The notes below the pieces were generated by a model. It was not told the DNA's origin. It worked only from the letters and a program-made list of their open reading frames with translations, and did not search any database. 32,707 nucleotides of DNA from Cyclobacteriaceae bacterium (GTDB lineage: Bacteria > Bacteroidota > Bacteroidia > Cytophagales > Cyclobacteriaceae). Positions 16,449 to 25,567 of this stretch are shown piece by piece. The position numbers and the translations under genes are program-made. The DNA lies in contig CANGUK010000013.1 of NCBI GenBank assembly GCA_947457095.1, positions 1 through 32,707 on the forward strand, given 5' to 3'. The stretch's first letter is position 1, and each line of letters begins with the position of its first letter.

Positions 16449-17408
16449 ATGGATTTTCAAATTCTACTCAACAACCTGACCAACCCAAGTTTACTTTTTT
16501 TTGTACTGGGAATTTTGGCAGTCAGATTGAAAAGTGATTTGGAGATTCCTGCCACCAGTGCCAAATTCATCGCGCTGTACTTGATGATCTCCATTGGCTT
16601 TAAAGGTGGGCAAGAGCTGTCTCACAGTGCATTCAGTGACACCATTCTTTGGTCGCTAGTTTTTGGGGTTTTTCTTTCTGCTTCGATTCCTTTCTACACT
16701 TTCTTTCTGCTTAAGCGCAAACTTGGCGTTCCCAATGCAGCTGCCATTTCTGCTGCCTACGGATCAATTTCTGCGGTAACCTTTGTGGCAGCAGCAGCTT
16801 TTTTGGAAGCCCAAGGTGTACAATTTGGCGGATACATGGTGGCAGTAATGGCCTTGATGGAAGCTCCTGCAATTATTTCAGGAATGATTTTGCTGCGCAA
16901 ATTTTCCCCTTCTCAGACCGGAGGGGGATTCAAGCAAATGGTCTTTCATGCCTTTACCAACGGTTCAGTGCTCTTGATACTGGGAAGTCTGGTGATTGGT
17001 TTGATTGCCGATGAAAAGCAAGCCGAAGGAATCAAACCCTTTGTGACGGATATTTTTAAAGGCTTCTTGGCGGTGTTCTTGTTGGATATGGGGATCAGCA
17101 GTGGAAGAAAGCTGAAAGCATTTATCAAGACCGGCTATTTTTCTTCCTTATTTGCTATTCTTGTGCCTCTTTTCAATGGCGTAGTCGTAGCTTATGTCAG
17201 CCAATGGATTAGCCCTGAAGCAGGGGATCGATTGATTTTTGCTATTCTTGCCGCTTCCGCTTCCTACATCGCAGTTCCTGCGGCAATGAAGCTTTCCAAC
17301 CCAGAAGCAGACGAGGGGCTCTATGTGCCTATGGCTTTAGCTGTCACTTTTCCCTTCAATCTGACCCTAGGGATGCCGATCTATTGGATGATTATTCAAG
17401 TTTCCTAA
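16449..17408 (+). CDS. sbtA: SbtA-like sodium-dependent bicarbonate permease
   Basis: This 319-aa integral membrane protein belongs to the SbtA family (DUF897), which in cyanobacteria takes up bicarbonate with sodium. About ten hydrophobic segments span nearly the whole length. Family-like features are FKGGQELS near residues 50-57, an AAAISAAYGSISAVT stretch near 97-111, and SASYIAVPAAMK in the second half. I chose the ATG at 16449, giving MDFQILLNNL; another ATG at 16431 adds six residues. No SbtB-like PII gene is next to it. A heterotroph could use it to supply bicarbonate for anaplerotic or fatty acid synthesis. The stop overlaps the convergent DCC gene by 3 bases. Confidence 0.87.
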   Translation: MDFQILLNNLTNPSLLFFVLGILAVRLKSDLEIPATSAKFIALYLMISIGFKGGQELSHSAFSDTILWSLVFGVFLSASIPFYTFFLLKRKLGVPNAAAISAAYGSISAVTFVAAAAFLEAQGVQFGGYMVAVMALMEAPAIISGMILLRKFSPSQTGGGFKQMVFHAFTNGSVLLILGSLVIGLIADEKQAEGIKPFVTDIFKGFLAVFLLDMGISSGRKLKAFIKTGYFSSLFAILVPLFNGVVVAYVSQWISPEAGDRLIFAILAASASYIAVPAAMKLSNPEADEGLYVPMALAVTFPFNLTLGMPIYWMIIQVS

Positions 17409-17821
17409 AGCAGGTAATTCTCAGGTAAGAATCGTTCTCTTTCTGCAGGTGTAGGCATTCTGCAACTTTCTCTTTGACCAAACCAGGCGTAACGATTGGC
17501 TCCAATCCACTGGTAAATTCGGTCCCGAATTCCTTTCGGTAGAATGATCAACGTGTAGAAAAGTGGCCAGCCTCTTCGCAAAAGCCGCGCTATTCGCAAG
17601 GCAGCTGTACTTCCAAAGTAGACATTCCCATTCTCCACCAATACGAGCGTATCCAAATAAGTGGTAGGCAGGCCATAGTGCTTCAGCACATGCTGTCCAG
17701 CTGGACTTTGTATCGCTGCAAAAAGCAGTTTTTTCTTTGCATCCCGCTTCAATACAAAGTCCACTGAGGCATTGCATAGGCTACAATGTCCATCAAAAAG
17801 CAGGATGGAAGGACTGGCCAT
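17405..17821 (-). CDS. DCC family (DUF393) thiol-disulfide oxidoreductase-like protein
   Basis: This 138-aa protein is a member of the DCC/DUF393 family, named for the N-terminal motif DGHCSLCN (residues 10-17) with a thioredoxin-like C-x-x-C pair. The LLFAAIQSPAG stretch and the late W-x-G-x-x-R-Y-x-WF-G segment are typical. The family is predicted to do redox chemistry on thiols, but substrates are unknown. No signal peptide is seen. Its ATG shares one base with the stop of the upstream T9SS cargo gene (TAATG), so translation should be coupled to it. Its 3' end overlaps sbtA on the other strand. Confidence 0.87.
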   Translation of the reverse strand: MASPSILLFDGHCSLCNASVDFVLKRDAKKKLLFAAIQSPAGQHVLKHYGLPTTYLDTLVLVENGNVYFGSTAALRIARLLRRGWPLFYTLIILPKGIRDRIYQWIGANRYAWFGQRESCRMPTPAERERFLPENYLL

Positions 17822-20601
17822 TAGCGAAGGAGTTGTATCGTCCCCTTCAGGGTTTGCTGTTTTTTGCTTGGATCGACTACATCAAAGTTTACCGTACCAG
17901 AGTAGTAATAGGTGCCCGCTGGAAGTTCAGCCCCACTTTTATCTCTTCCATCCCAACGGATAAAAGGATCATTCTCTCCTGCAGTTTGGCCGGCATAGCG
18001 GAAGACCTCTGTACCCCAGCGATTGACGATAAAGAGCTCTACCTGGGTTACAAACCTTGGACATTTTGAAAAAGGATTGTCAAAAGCCATGAAGGTATCG
18101 TTGAGTCCATCGTTATTTGGAGAAAAGGCATTGGGAAGTAAGTAATTGGGACAGTTGTCCACACAAACCACATTGCTTTTTGGACTTTCATTTCCAGAGC
18201 GATCTACTGCAGTCAGGTAGTAGCAGCCCTTGTAGTTGGGTAGGTTGCGAAGCGTAGTGCGGAGTTGTTGTGCGGTAAATTGTCCTACTCGGGTAAAAGT
18301 GCCGTCTGGGGTACCTTCGGGATTGAAATACAATCTATAGCCGCTCAGCTCATCGTCACAGCTGCCGCTGAAATTAGGCTTCCAGCTCAATTCATGCACA
18401 TAGGTAATATTGCCACAGGATTCTTCCGACACATAGGCTGTACAATCTGGGCCTTCAAAGGTCAATACAGGTGCGCAAGGAAGGCGATTGTCATCGGGTT
18501 TGGCACAGATGATTTGGGAGCGGTTTTCCAAAGGATATACCAAGCCGGCTACATTGTAAGCACCTTTTGTGATGACATAGTAGCAATACTCCAGCTCCTT
18601 TTTCAATTTGACCCCATTGAATTTGCCTTCATCGAGGTAGAGGAATCCTTTCTGCGTTACATCCACGTCTGCAATTTTTACAAAATTGACCACGTCCGAT
18701 GCTGCAGCATCTGCACGGTTGCGGTAGACCTCATGCTTGTATTGGGCTATGGAATTGTTCCAGGGAACAGTAAATGCCCATTTCAATTCAATTGCTTCGT
18801 TGATGATTGTAGGTTCAAGCCTTACAGATGTAGCCTTTGAGGAGGTATCCACCTTGGTGTTTTTGTCCCAAAGCACCACTTTGTAATTGTAAACCAGGTT
18901 TTTGGTATTCAACCGTTTGTCGGTAAACAAGGTGTCGGCCGATTTTCCAAGGGAAATTCTGTTTTGGGAACCCGTTATTCCTTCGCTTCGAATCAACTCG
19001 TAGGAATAAGGGCCTGGATATTGGGCTTTGTTCAAGTCATAGGGAGGCGTCCATTTGACAAAAATTTCTCCGTTTTGTTCATCTGTTTTGGTGATGCTCA
19101 CATTAGTCAAAAGCGGCACATCCACATCGATGGTGATGCAAATTTCTTGCGATACAACGCTTTCTCCAAGTCTAGGCGTAGGGAAGGCCGCTACGAGTCT
19201 GTAGCAGTAGGTATTGCCTGGCGCCAATCCCAGGTCAGCATTGGTGTCTGTGAAGGAAAACGAGGTCATGTTGGTAGTGCCAATCAATTCAAAGCCATCT
19301 CGGATTCCTGTTTCACAAGATTCGGGCTTGTAAGGATCCGAATTGATTCTTCGCCATACCTGCATCTCTTGAGCAGAATTGGCGCAGGTGTATGGATCCC
19401 AATTCAATTTAACCGTCCTTCCAGGCAATTGCTCCAGTTCATCCCAAACAGGCGGAGGACCAATTACTTTAATTTTCCAAGTCTGAATATCTACCAATTT
19501 AGGTCCAGAAAGTGGTTTGTCGGTGATGCGTACACGTACCTCATACTCCCGTTCCCGCACATGATTGCAGACCGTTTGCCAATCAAAATTCACGATGCCT
19601 GGCTGAACCTGGAACTCGTTTGCTGGTTTGTAGGTGGCTGGAGAAGTATTGATTTCTATGGGCTCCCCAAAAACCTCGATTTTGATGGGATCTCCATCTG
19701 GGTCTTGTCCTTGGATGATTTCCTTAATTCGTGTACCTGCCACCACGCAAAGGTCAGGGGGAAGAATCAGTTTTGGGCGTTTGTTTTTGGAATTTTCGAT
19801 AAGGATCTGCATGTCCCGAACCACATAGCCTATTTCCACCCATTTTCCATCGATTTTGCGCCATTCTGTAATGCGCAAAGCCACGTTGAATTGCCCGGCT
19901 GTTCCAGGAGCGTCCCAGACTAGATCGCCCAATAGTGGGTCCACTCGTAAAAAAGCTGGGCCAGATCCATCTTCTTTGCTTTTACTAAATTCTGGATTGG
20001 AGGGATCTCTGTAGTTATTGACTACTCGTTCAAATCCTTGTTTAGGAATTTCTAGTCTATAGGAAAGGCTATCGCCATCTGGATCGTATGCCCCGGGATT
20101 GTGAATGTACCGTACATTGACAGCTCCATTGTCTACTGGAGGAATGGTCAGTACGGGTGAGTTGTTGACCCCAATGAAGGGATCAATTGTAATTTCGGTT
20201 TCTACATAGAAAGGTGTATCCACCGAATTATCCATGTTGAGCGTTAGGTCGTTCCGGTTAAACTCTTGGAATCGAATCTTGTACTTACCGGGACCTTGAA
20301 AAGTGTGGGTAATGACGAAGGTGTTTTTCTCGATCATATCCCCTAAATCTTCTACCAGCGAAAAATCACTTTTTGTATTGAGCTGCTCCTCCCGACCATC
20401 TCCAAAATTGATTCGTCCTGGTCCAAAGACTACCGAAGAGCGGGTATCTGTATAGCCTACAACGGTGATTCGATAGGTGAGCGTCTGCACTGAAACACGT
20501 TCTGCGATAATCTCCCCTGCACGAATGTGAGTTGCCCAAGCGTCTGTAAGGGCTGAAAAAAACGAGAGGCAAAAAAGGACAAAATAAATTTTAAGCTTCA
20601 T
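17821..20601 (-). CDS. Secreted protein with T9SS type B (gliding-motility C-terminal) sorting domain
   Basis: This 926-aa protein is predicted to cross the outer membrane by type IX secretion. A signal peptide ends near DAWA (residue 23), followed by THIRAGEI, a start recurrent in Bacteroidota gliding-associated proteins. The middle carries PKD/cadherin-like segments (DPDGDSLSYRL, DPDGDPIKI) and then several fibronectin type III-like modules. From about residue 830 comes the CHU_C-type domain with PNAFSPNNDGLNDTF, NRWGTEVF, WDGRD and AGTYYY. Over a dozen cysteines lie mostly in the second half, suggesting disulfides. The ATG at 20601 was chosen over a TTG three codons upstream. It overlaps the DCC gene downstream. 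The function of the exposed part, such as adhesion or surface binding, is not evident. Confidence 0.92.
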   Translation of the reverse strand: MKLKIYFVLFCLSFFSALTDAWATHIRAGEIIAERVSVQTLTYRITVVGYTDTRSSVVFGPGRINFGDGREEQLNTKSDFSLVEDLGDMIEKNTFVITHTFQGPGKYKIRFQEFNRNDLTLNMDNSVDTPFYVETEITIDPFIGVNNSPVLTIPPVDNGAVNVRYIHNPGAYDPDGDSLSYRLEIPKQGFERVVNNYRDPSNPEFSKSKEDGSGPAFLRVDPLLGDLVWDAPGTAGQFNVALRITEWRKIDGKWVEIGYVVRDMQILIENSKNKRPKLILPPDLCVVAGTRIKEIIQGQDPDGDPIKIEVFGEPIEINTSPATYKPANEFQVQPGIVNFDWQTVCNHVREREYEVRVRITDKPLSGPKLVDIQTWKIKVIGPPPVWDELEQLPGRTVKLNWDPYTCANSAQEMQVWRRINSDPYKPESCETGIRDGFELIGTTNMTSFSFTDTNADLGLAPGNTYCYRLVAAFPTPRLGESVVSQEICITIDVDVPLLTNVSITKTDEQNGEIFVKWTPPYDLNKAQYPGPYSYELIRSEGITGSQNRISLGKSADTLFTDKRLNTKNLVYNYKVVLWDKNTKVDTSSKATSVRLEPTIINEAIELKWAFTVPWNNSIAQYKHEVYRNRADAAASDVVNFVKIADVDVTQKGFLYLDEGKFNGVKLKKELEYCYYVITKGAYNVAGLVYPLENRSQIICAKPDDNRLPCAPVLTFEGPDCTAYVSEESCGNITYVHELSWKPNFSGSCDDELSGYRLYFNPEGTPDGTFTRVGQFTAQQLRTTLRNLPNYKGCYYLTAVDRSGNESPKSNVVCVDNCPNYLLPNAFSPNNDGLNDTFMAFDNPFSKCPRFVTQVELFIVNRWGTEVFRYAGQTAGENDPFIRWDGRDKSGAELPAGTYYYSGTVNFDVVDPSKKQQTLKGTIQLLR

Positions 20602-20919
20602 ATCGGTCAAGTGACAAATCTTATTCGTTAAGGATCGATTAAAGACGGCTTTTTACTAGGCAATCTTGTGCAAATTAATCTATGTATACGAAGTAAACGG
20701 ATGTAAGGAGAAAAACCGTCAAAAATTAAAACAATAAAATTGAACAGACTGTTGGCTTCAAGAAAAAATTAAGTTTTAACCCGAGGAATTGACGCCTTAT
20801 TTAGAATCATTTAAAATAATAAAGAGGGTCTTGCATACATTGGATACTAGTCTTCTCAGATGTAAATTTGGCCACCTGAATAGCAAAACCTCTTCGTTTT
20901 AAACTAATCGTTATTAATT
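20602..20919. other. 318-base intergenic region between the T9SS gene and sdhC
   Basis: This divergent gap is AT-rich and holds no plausible ORF. It contains the sdhC promoter on the plus strand (20840-20870). An imperfect inverted repeat, AAGAGGGTCTTGC (20822-20834) versus GCAAAACCTCTT (20883-20894), flanks that promoter. For the minus-strand T9SS gene I see only an approximate -7 box. Confidence 0.6.
20840..20870 (+). promoter_or_regulatory. Predicted promoter of sdhCAB
   Basis: TTG at 20840-20842 is followed after 20 bases by TAAATTTG at 20863-20870, an exact fit to the Bacteroidota consensus TTG-N19-21-TAnnTTTG. Transcription would start near 20877, leaving a leader of about 43 bases. 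This is the best promoter match in the window. Confidence 0.75.
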
Positions 20920-21603
20920 ATGACTTGGGTTACCAAAACCTTGAATAGCACCCTAGGAAGAAAGTTGATTATGGCCCTTACTGGCCTCTTCCTTATCCTG
21001 TTTTTGACAGGGCACGTGTCTGGAAATTTGCTTCTATTTAAAGGAGATGGAGGTCAGGCATTTAACATGTATGCCAAGTTTATGACTACCAATCCAGCGG
21101 TGAAACTCTTGTCCTACCTGACTTACATTTCGGTGATCGGACACATCGTCTATTCTATTTTCTTGACGCAGCACAACAAGTCTGCTAGACCAGTGTCTTA
21201 TTCTACTTCCAATGGTAGCAGCAATTCTGCTTGGTCGTCGCGAAACATGGGCGTATTGGGTACCATTATTCTTATTTTCTTGGTCGTCCACCTGCAAGGG
21301 TTTTGGGCAAAAATGCACTGGGGAGAAGTTCCTATGGTCACCTACGAAGGGGAAGAGTACAAAAATTTGTACCTCATTGTCAGTGAGGCCTTCAAGCAAG
21401 TTTGGCTTGTAGCGCTATACGTAGTTTCCATGGTCTTTTTAGGTTTTCACCTCTCCCATGGTTTTGCCTCTGCCTTTCAAACCTTAGGTCTTAATCATAA
21501 AAAATATTCACCAGCCATCAAGGTAGTGGGTATGATCTACTGCATTCTGGTACCTGCATTGTTTGCATCCATGCCACTTTACATTCACTTCACTAGCTAC
21601 TAA
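20920..21603 (+). CDS. sdhC: Succinate dehydrogenase cytochrome b558 subunit
   Basis: This membrane anchor of succinate:quinone oxidoreductase (complex II) binds two b hemes and passes electrons to menaquinone. The 227-aa protein has five membrane helices, the single-subunit form found in Bacteroidota, Bacillus and Wolinella. Likely heme ligands are His32 (TGHVSGN), His75 (GHIVYS), His124 (VVHLQGF) and His177 or His180 (GFHLSHGF). It opens the operon behind a strong promoter, and sdhA begins 10 bases after its stop. Such diheme enzymes couple succinate oxidation by menaquinone to the membrane potential; this is family knowledge and was not read here. Confidence 0.95.
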   Translation: MTWVTKTLNSTLGRKLIMALTGLFLILFLTGHVSGNLLLFKGDGGQAFNMYAKFMTTNPAVKLLSYLTYISVIGHIVYSIFLTQHNKSARPVSYSTSNGSSNSAWSSRNMGVLGTIILIFLVVHLQGFWAKMHWGEVPMVTYEGEEYKNLYLIVSEAFKQVWLVALYVVSMVFLGFHLSHGFASAFQTLGLNHKKYSPAIKVVGMIYCILVPALFASMPLYIHFTSY

Positions 21604-21613
21604 ATAGTCCACT

Positions 21614-23548
21614 ATGATACTAGATTCCAAAATTCCTGCTGGTCCTTTGGCAGAAAAATGGACTAAGCATAAGTTTTCAAGCAAGCTCGTTAACCCAGCC
21701 AACAAGCGTAAGTACGATGTTATTGTCGTAGGAACAGGTTTGGCAGGTGCTTCTGCAGCGGCTTCCCTAGCGGAATTGGGTTACAATGTGAAGGCATTTT
21801 GCTTTCAGGATAGCCCAAGAAGAGCACACTCCATTGCAGCTCAAGGAGGGATCAATGCAGCGAAGAACTACCAAAATGATGGGGATTCCATCTATAGACT
21901 ATTCTACGACACCATCAAGGGTGGGGATTACCGTGCTCGTGAAGGGAACGTGTACCGCTTGGCAGAGGTGTCTGTAAAAATCATCGACCAATGCGTTGCA
22001 CAAGGTGTTCCGTTCGCTCGAGAATATGGAGGGCTTTTGGCCAACCGTTCCTTCGGTGGAGCCCAGGTGTCTCGAACCTTCTACGCACGTGGTCAAACAG
22101 GACAGCAACTCCTTCTAGGCGCCTACTCAGCTTTGAGCCGTCAGGTAGCTAATGGAAAGGTAAAATTATTTCCACGGACAGAGATGATGGACGTGGTGGT
22201 CATCGACGGCCAAGCCAAGGGGATTGTAACCCGTAATTTGATTACTGGTGCAATCGAAACGCATGCAGCACATGCTGTGCTCTTGTGTACGGGTGGTTAT
22301 GGCAACGTGTTTTTCCTTTCAACCAATGCCATGGGATCCAACGTAACTGCGGCATGGAGAGCACACAAGCGCGGGGCGTTTTTTGCCAACCCTTGCTTTA
22401 CTCAGATTCACCCCACTTGTATTCCTGTTTCGGGAGACCACCAGTCCAAGTTGACCCTGATGTCTGAATCCCTTCGTAACGACGGACGCGTATGGGTACC
22501 TGCTACGACAGAGATAGCGGAGAAACTTAGAAAAGGACAAATCAAAGCGAACGACATCAAAGAAGAGGACCGCGACTATTTCTTGGAGCGCAAGTATCCA
22601 TCTTTTGGTAACCTAGTACCTCGTGATGTGGCTTCTCGTAATGCCAAATACGTGTGCGACGAGGGTCGTGGCGTAAATGAAACAGGAGAAGCAGTTTTCC
22701 TAGACTTCCGGGATGCGATCAAGCGTGATACGCGTAAGATCATTGAACAGAAATACGGTAACCTCTTCGATATGTACAAGCAGATCACTGGAGAGGATCC
22801 TTACGAAATGCCGATGATGATCTATCCAGCGGTGCACTACACCATGGGTGGACTTTGGGTAGACTACAATTTGATGACTACGGTTCCTGGCTTGTACGCC
22901 TTGGGTGAAGCCAACTTCTCCGAGCACGGAGCCAATCGCCTGGGTGCTTCTGCCTTGATGCAGGGTCTTGCAGACGGGTATTTTGTTATCCCTTACACTG
23001 TAGGTGATTATTTGGCGCAGCTTGCCCCAACTAAAGTCGACGAAAATCATCCTGAATTTGCTCGCGCAAAAGAAGAAGTGAAACAAGGAATTGAGCGTCT
23101 ATTGAAAATCAATGGTAACAAGCCAGTGGATTACTTCCATAAAAGATTGGGCAAGATCATGTGGGATAAGTGCGGAATGGCCCGCACAGAAGCTGGATTG
23201 AAGGAAGCCAAAGCAGATATCCAAGCCTTGAAAAAGGAGTTTTGGTCGAATGTAAAGGTGTTGGGAACCAATGAGGAGCTCAACCAAACCCTAGAGAAAG
23301 CAAACCGTGTGGCGGACTTCTTGGAACTTGGGGAATTGATGGTCGATGATGCCTTGAACAGAAACGAATCCTGTGGAGGTCACTTCCGTGAAGAATACCA
23401 AACACCTGATGGGGAAGCGTTGCGTGACGATGAGAATTTCGCTTACGTGGCAGCATGGAAATACCTCGGTGAAGGAAAAGAGGAAGAGTTGGTCAAAGAA
23501 GAATTGGTCTTTGAAAATGTGAAACTCACCCAGCGTTCCTATAAATAA
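21614..23548 (+). CDS. sdhA: Succinate dehydrogenase flavoprotein subunit
   Basis: This catalytic subunit of complex II oxidises succinate to fumarate at a covalently bound FAD on the cytoplasmic face. The dinucleotide-binding loop VGTGLAGAS lies at residues 39-47. The FAD-linking histidine is likely His72 in [11 protein letters not shown]. Substrate-site motifs include QIHPTCIP and [13 protein letters not shown]. The length of 644 aa matches the Bacteroidota/epsilon-type SdhA, which is longer than the E. coli form (588 aa). It lies between sdhC and sdhB. The 101-base gap to sdhB is unusually long for this operon. Confidence 0.97.
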   Translation: MILDSKIPAGPLAEKWTKHKFSSKLVNPANKRKYDVIVVGTGLAGASAAASLAELGYNVKAFCFQDSPRRAHSIAAQGGINAAKNYQNDGDSIYRLFYDTIKGGDYRAREGNVYRLAEVSVKIIDQCVAQGVPFAREYGGLLANRSFGGAQVSRTFYARGQTGQQLLLGAYSALSRQVANGKVKLFPRTEMMDVVVIDGQAKGIVTRNLITGAIETHAAHAVLLCTGGYGNVFFLSTNAMGSNVTAAWRAHKRGAFFANPCFTQIHPTCIPVSGDHQSKLTLMSESLRNDGRVWVPATTEIAEKLRKGQIKANDIKEEDRDYFLERKYPSFGNLVPRDVASRNAKYVCDEGRGVNETGEAVFLDFRDAIKRDTRKIIEQKYGNLFDMYKQITGEDPYEMPMMIYPAVHYTMGGLWVDYNLMTTVPGLYALGEANFSEHGANRLGASALMQGLADGYFVIPYTVGDYLAQLAPTKVDENHPEFARAKEEVKQGIERLLKINGNKPVDYFHKRLGKIMWDKCGMARTEAGLKEAKADIQALKKEFWSNVKVLGTNEELNQTLEKANRVADFLELGELMVDDALNRNESCGGHFREEYQTPDGEALRDDENFAYVAAWKYLGEGKEEELVKEELVFENVKLTQRSYK

Positions 23549-23649
23549 GTTGTTGACAATCACTTAAAGTTGAGTTGCGTTTGGCTTTTTCTTTTCCAGA
23601 ACCTAGAAATGCCAAGGAGCTCGACCCAAAATAAAACTAGCGTAGACAG

Positions 23650-24399
23650 ATGAAATTGACTTTAAAAATCTGGAGACAGAAAAATGCGGCAGACCAAGGT
23701 GGATTTGTTACCTACGTAGCAGACCATGTGTCCAAGGACATGTCATTCTTGGAAATGTTGGATGTATTGAATGACCAACTTACCGAGAAAGGGGAAGATC
23801 CAGTGCATTTTGATCACGATTGCCGCGAGGGTATCTGCGGAATGTGCTCCTTGTACATCAATGGAAAGCCCCACGGTCCGCAACAGACGACTACCTGTCA
23901 GTTGCACATGCGTTCCTTCTCGGATGGGGAGACCATCACGATCGAACCTTGGAGAGCAAAAGCCTTTCCTGTAGTAAAAGACTTGGTAGTCAACCGATCT
24001 GCCTTTGATCGCATCATTCAGGCCGGAGGCTATGTGTCCGTCAACACCGGAGGTGTTCCTGACGCCAACGAAATACCAATTTCAAAAACCGTGGCAGATC
24101 TAGCCATGGACGCAGCACAGTGCATCGGTTGCGGTGCTTGTGTGGCAGCATGTAAAAATGCTTCTGCAATGCTATTTACTTCCGCTAAGGTTTCCCAGCT
24201 GGCATTGTTGCCACAAGGCCAGGTAGAGCGCAAGACACGAGCAGAAAAAATGGTGGCTCAGATGGATGCTGAAGGTTTTGGAGCTTGTACCAATACCGGA
24301 GCATGTGAGGCAGAGTGTCCAAAAGGCATTTCCATCACCAACATCGCGCGCATGAACCGTGAGTATTTCTCAGCGGTAGTGAGCAGCGATAACATGTAA
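23650..24399 (+). CDS. sdhB: Succinate dehydrogenase iron-sulfur subunit
   Basis: This subunit carries electrons from FAD in SdhA to the hemes of SdhC through three clusters. The [2Fe-2S] cysteines are C58, C63, C66 and C83 in an N-terminal plant-ferredoxin fold. The [4Fe-4S] and [3Fe-4S] clusters use C158, C161, C164, C168, C213, C219 and C223 in [11 protein letters not shown] and [11 protein letters not shown]. The length is 249 aa. It ends the sdhCAB operon, with a strong terminator 18 bases after the stop. Confidence 0.96.
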   Translation: MKLTLKIWRQKNAADQGGFVTYVADHVSKDMSFLEMLDVLNDQLTEKGEDPVHFDHDCREGICGMCSLYINGKPHGPQQTTTCQLHMRSFSDGETITIEPWRAKAFPVVKDLVVNRSAFDRIIQAGGYVSVNTGGVPDANEIPISKTVADLAMDAAQCIGCGACVAACKNASAMLFTSAKVSQLALLPQGQVERKTRAEKMVAQMDAEGFGACTNTGACEAECPKGISITNIARMNREYFSAVVSSDNM

Positions 24400-24417
24400 T
24401 TTTAATTCGAACAACTG

Positions 24418-24445
24418 AAAAGGGCAGGTGAAAACCTGCCCTTTT
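24418..24445. terminator. Bidirectional intrinsic terminator between sdhB and the cytochrome gene
   Basis: AAAAGGGCAGGT pairs with ACCTGCCCTTTT in a perfect 12-bp stem with a GAAA tetraloop and a T-run. It ends at the base next to the minus-strand stop codon of the cytochrome gene, so it should end both transcripts. Confidence 0.9.
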
Positions 24446-25567
24446 TTATTTTTTCTCCATCTGATTGATCCAATCTCGGATTAGTGCCACTCCCTCGGCA
24501 TGAATGCTGCTTCGCCCCAACTCGGGCATGGCTACGCCGATCTCCGTGGAGTTCATGCGGTGGAGGAGGATGGAAGCATCTCCATCCCCAGGGACAATGT
24601 CGTAGGTATGTGCCCCAGAACCCTTTCCTGCGGCAACTGGGGTTTTATATACCCCCAACTTTAAAGGATCTTTTTGGCCATAGGTAAGAAATAGTCCAGA
24701 AGTGCTTGCAGGACCCTCTGCTCGATGGCAATGCGAGCAGTTGATGTCCAAGTAGGCCATCGCTCGGTCATTTAAGGCTTGACTTTTGTCCTCGTAATTT
24801 ACCAGTGAAGGATGCGCGGATTTGCCTTCAAAGCCAAGCAGCTTCCCTAACTTGGTCCAATGTGCCAACTGGTTTTCAGTTCCACTTCCATAGGCAACAT
24901 CATGGTTGAGGTGCCTGGTTTGTACCCCAAGTGGTGCGAGGGATTCATTTTTATTGTGGCAACTTTTGCATTGATTTTTGTTGGGAACAAGGTAGTTGAT
25001 GACCTGTTCCTCGCCTGCTTGGTTGATGAATCGCACTTCTTTTTCTGCGCCCACTACTTTTAAAACTGCGTCTGTCTGAGATTCATTCCAGAGGTAAGGA
25101 TAGGCTTCCCAGCCGCCTTCCTCGTGAACCATAAGTCGGGTTTCGATGATTCTTCGTTTACCCTCTGGTTGTCGAAAATCTGCGGGGTAGTAAAAATTCT
25201 TAATCAAAATTGTTCCCTGCGGCAAATTGAGTTCTTCCCCATCTAGACTGGCATGTGTACCCTCTGGAAGAGAGATAAATCGACTTTTTAAAGCATAATC
25301 TGTAAATAAAGAGGACGCAGGTTGGTAAGGGAGAATGCTAGAGTTGGGACTTAGATTTGCCATTTCACCTGCAAAGAATCCATAGGTGGAAAGTCTTCGG
25401 TAGGGAAATTTTCCATTCGCTTCCTCAGGTGCTAGGACTTCCTCTATGAATTCGGATGTTGTCTCCTGTTCGCTCGCTTGTGGAGCACAGGAAATCATCA
25501 ATCCTAGCAGCAATAAGCAGGTAAACCCCTTTTTTACAAATCGTTCAACCCCCACGTCCATTCTCAT
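24446..25567 (-). CDS. Diheme c-type cytochrome lipoprotein (TIGR03806-like)
   Basis: This 373-aa exported protein has two heme c attachment motifs, CKSCH at residues 200-204 and CSHCH at 277-281. It should carry or transfer electrons outside the cytoplasmic membrane. A lipoprotein signal ends in LMISC with Cys27. The N-terminal half contains the conserved FPYRRLSTYGFF and LPYQPASSLFTDYALKSRF stretches of the SO2930/TIGR03806 family, which has no known function. Late methionines (RMNSTEIGVAMPELG) may be axial ligands. Its ATG overlaps the stop of the upstream beta-helix gene (ATGA), so the two are translated as a pair. No peroxidase motif is evident. Confidence 0.88.
   Translation of the reverse strand: MRMDVGVERFVKKGFTCLLLLGLMISCAPQASEQETTSEFIEEVLAPEEANGKFPYRRLSTYGFFAGEMANLSPNSSILPYQPASSLFTDYALKSRFISLPEGTHASLDGEELNLPQGTILIKNFYYPADFRQPEGKRRIIETRLMVHEEGGWEAYPYLWNESQTDAVLKVVGAEKEVRFINQAGEEQVINYLVPNKNQCKSCHNKNESLAPLGVQTRHLNHDVAYGSGTENQLAHWTKLGKLLGFEGKSAHPSLVNYEDKSQALNDRAMAYLDINCSHCHRAEGPASTSGLFLTYGQKDPLKLGVYKTPVAAGKGSGAHTYDIVPGDGDASILLHRMNSTEIGVAMPELGRSSIHAEGVALIRDWINQMEKK

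Noticed and set aside
18964-19923. 319-codon open frame on the plus strand inside the T9SS cargo gene
   Set aside because: It lies entirely antisense to a protein with clear domain signatures, and its translation looks like the antisense of coding DNA, with no motif or signal.
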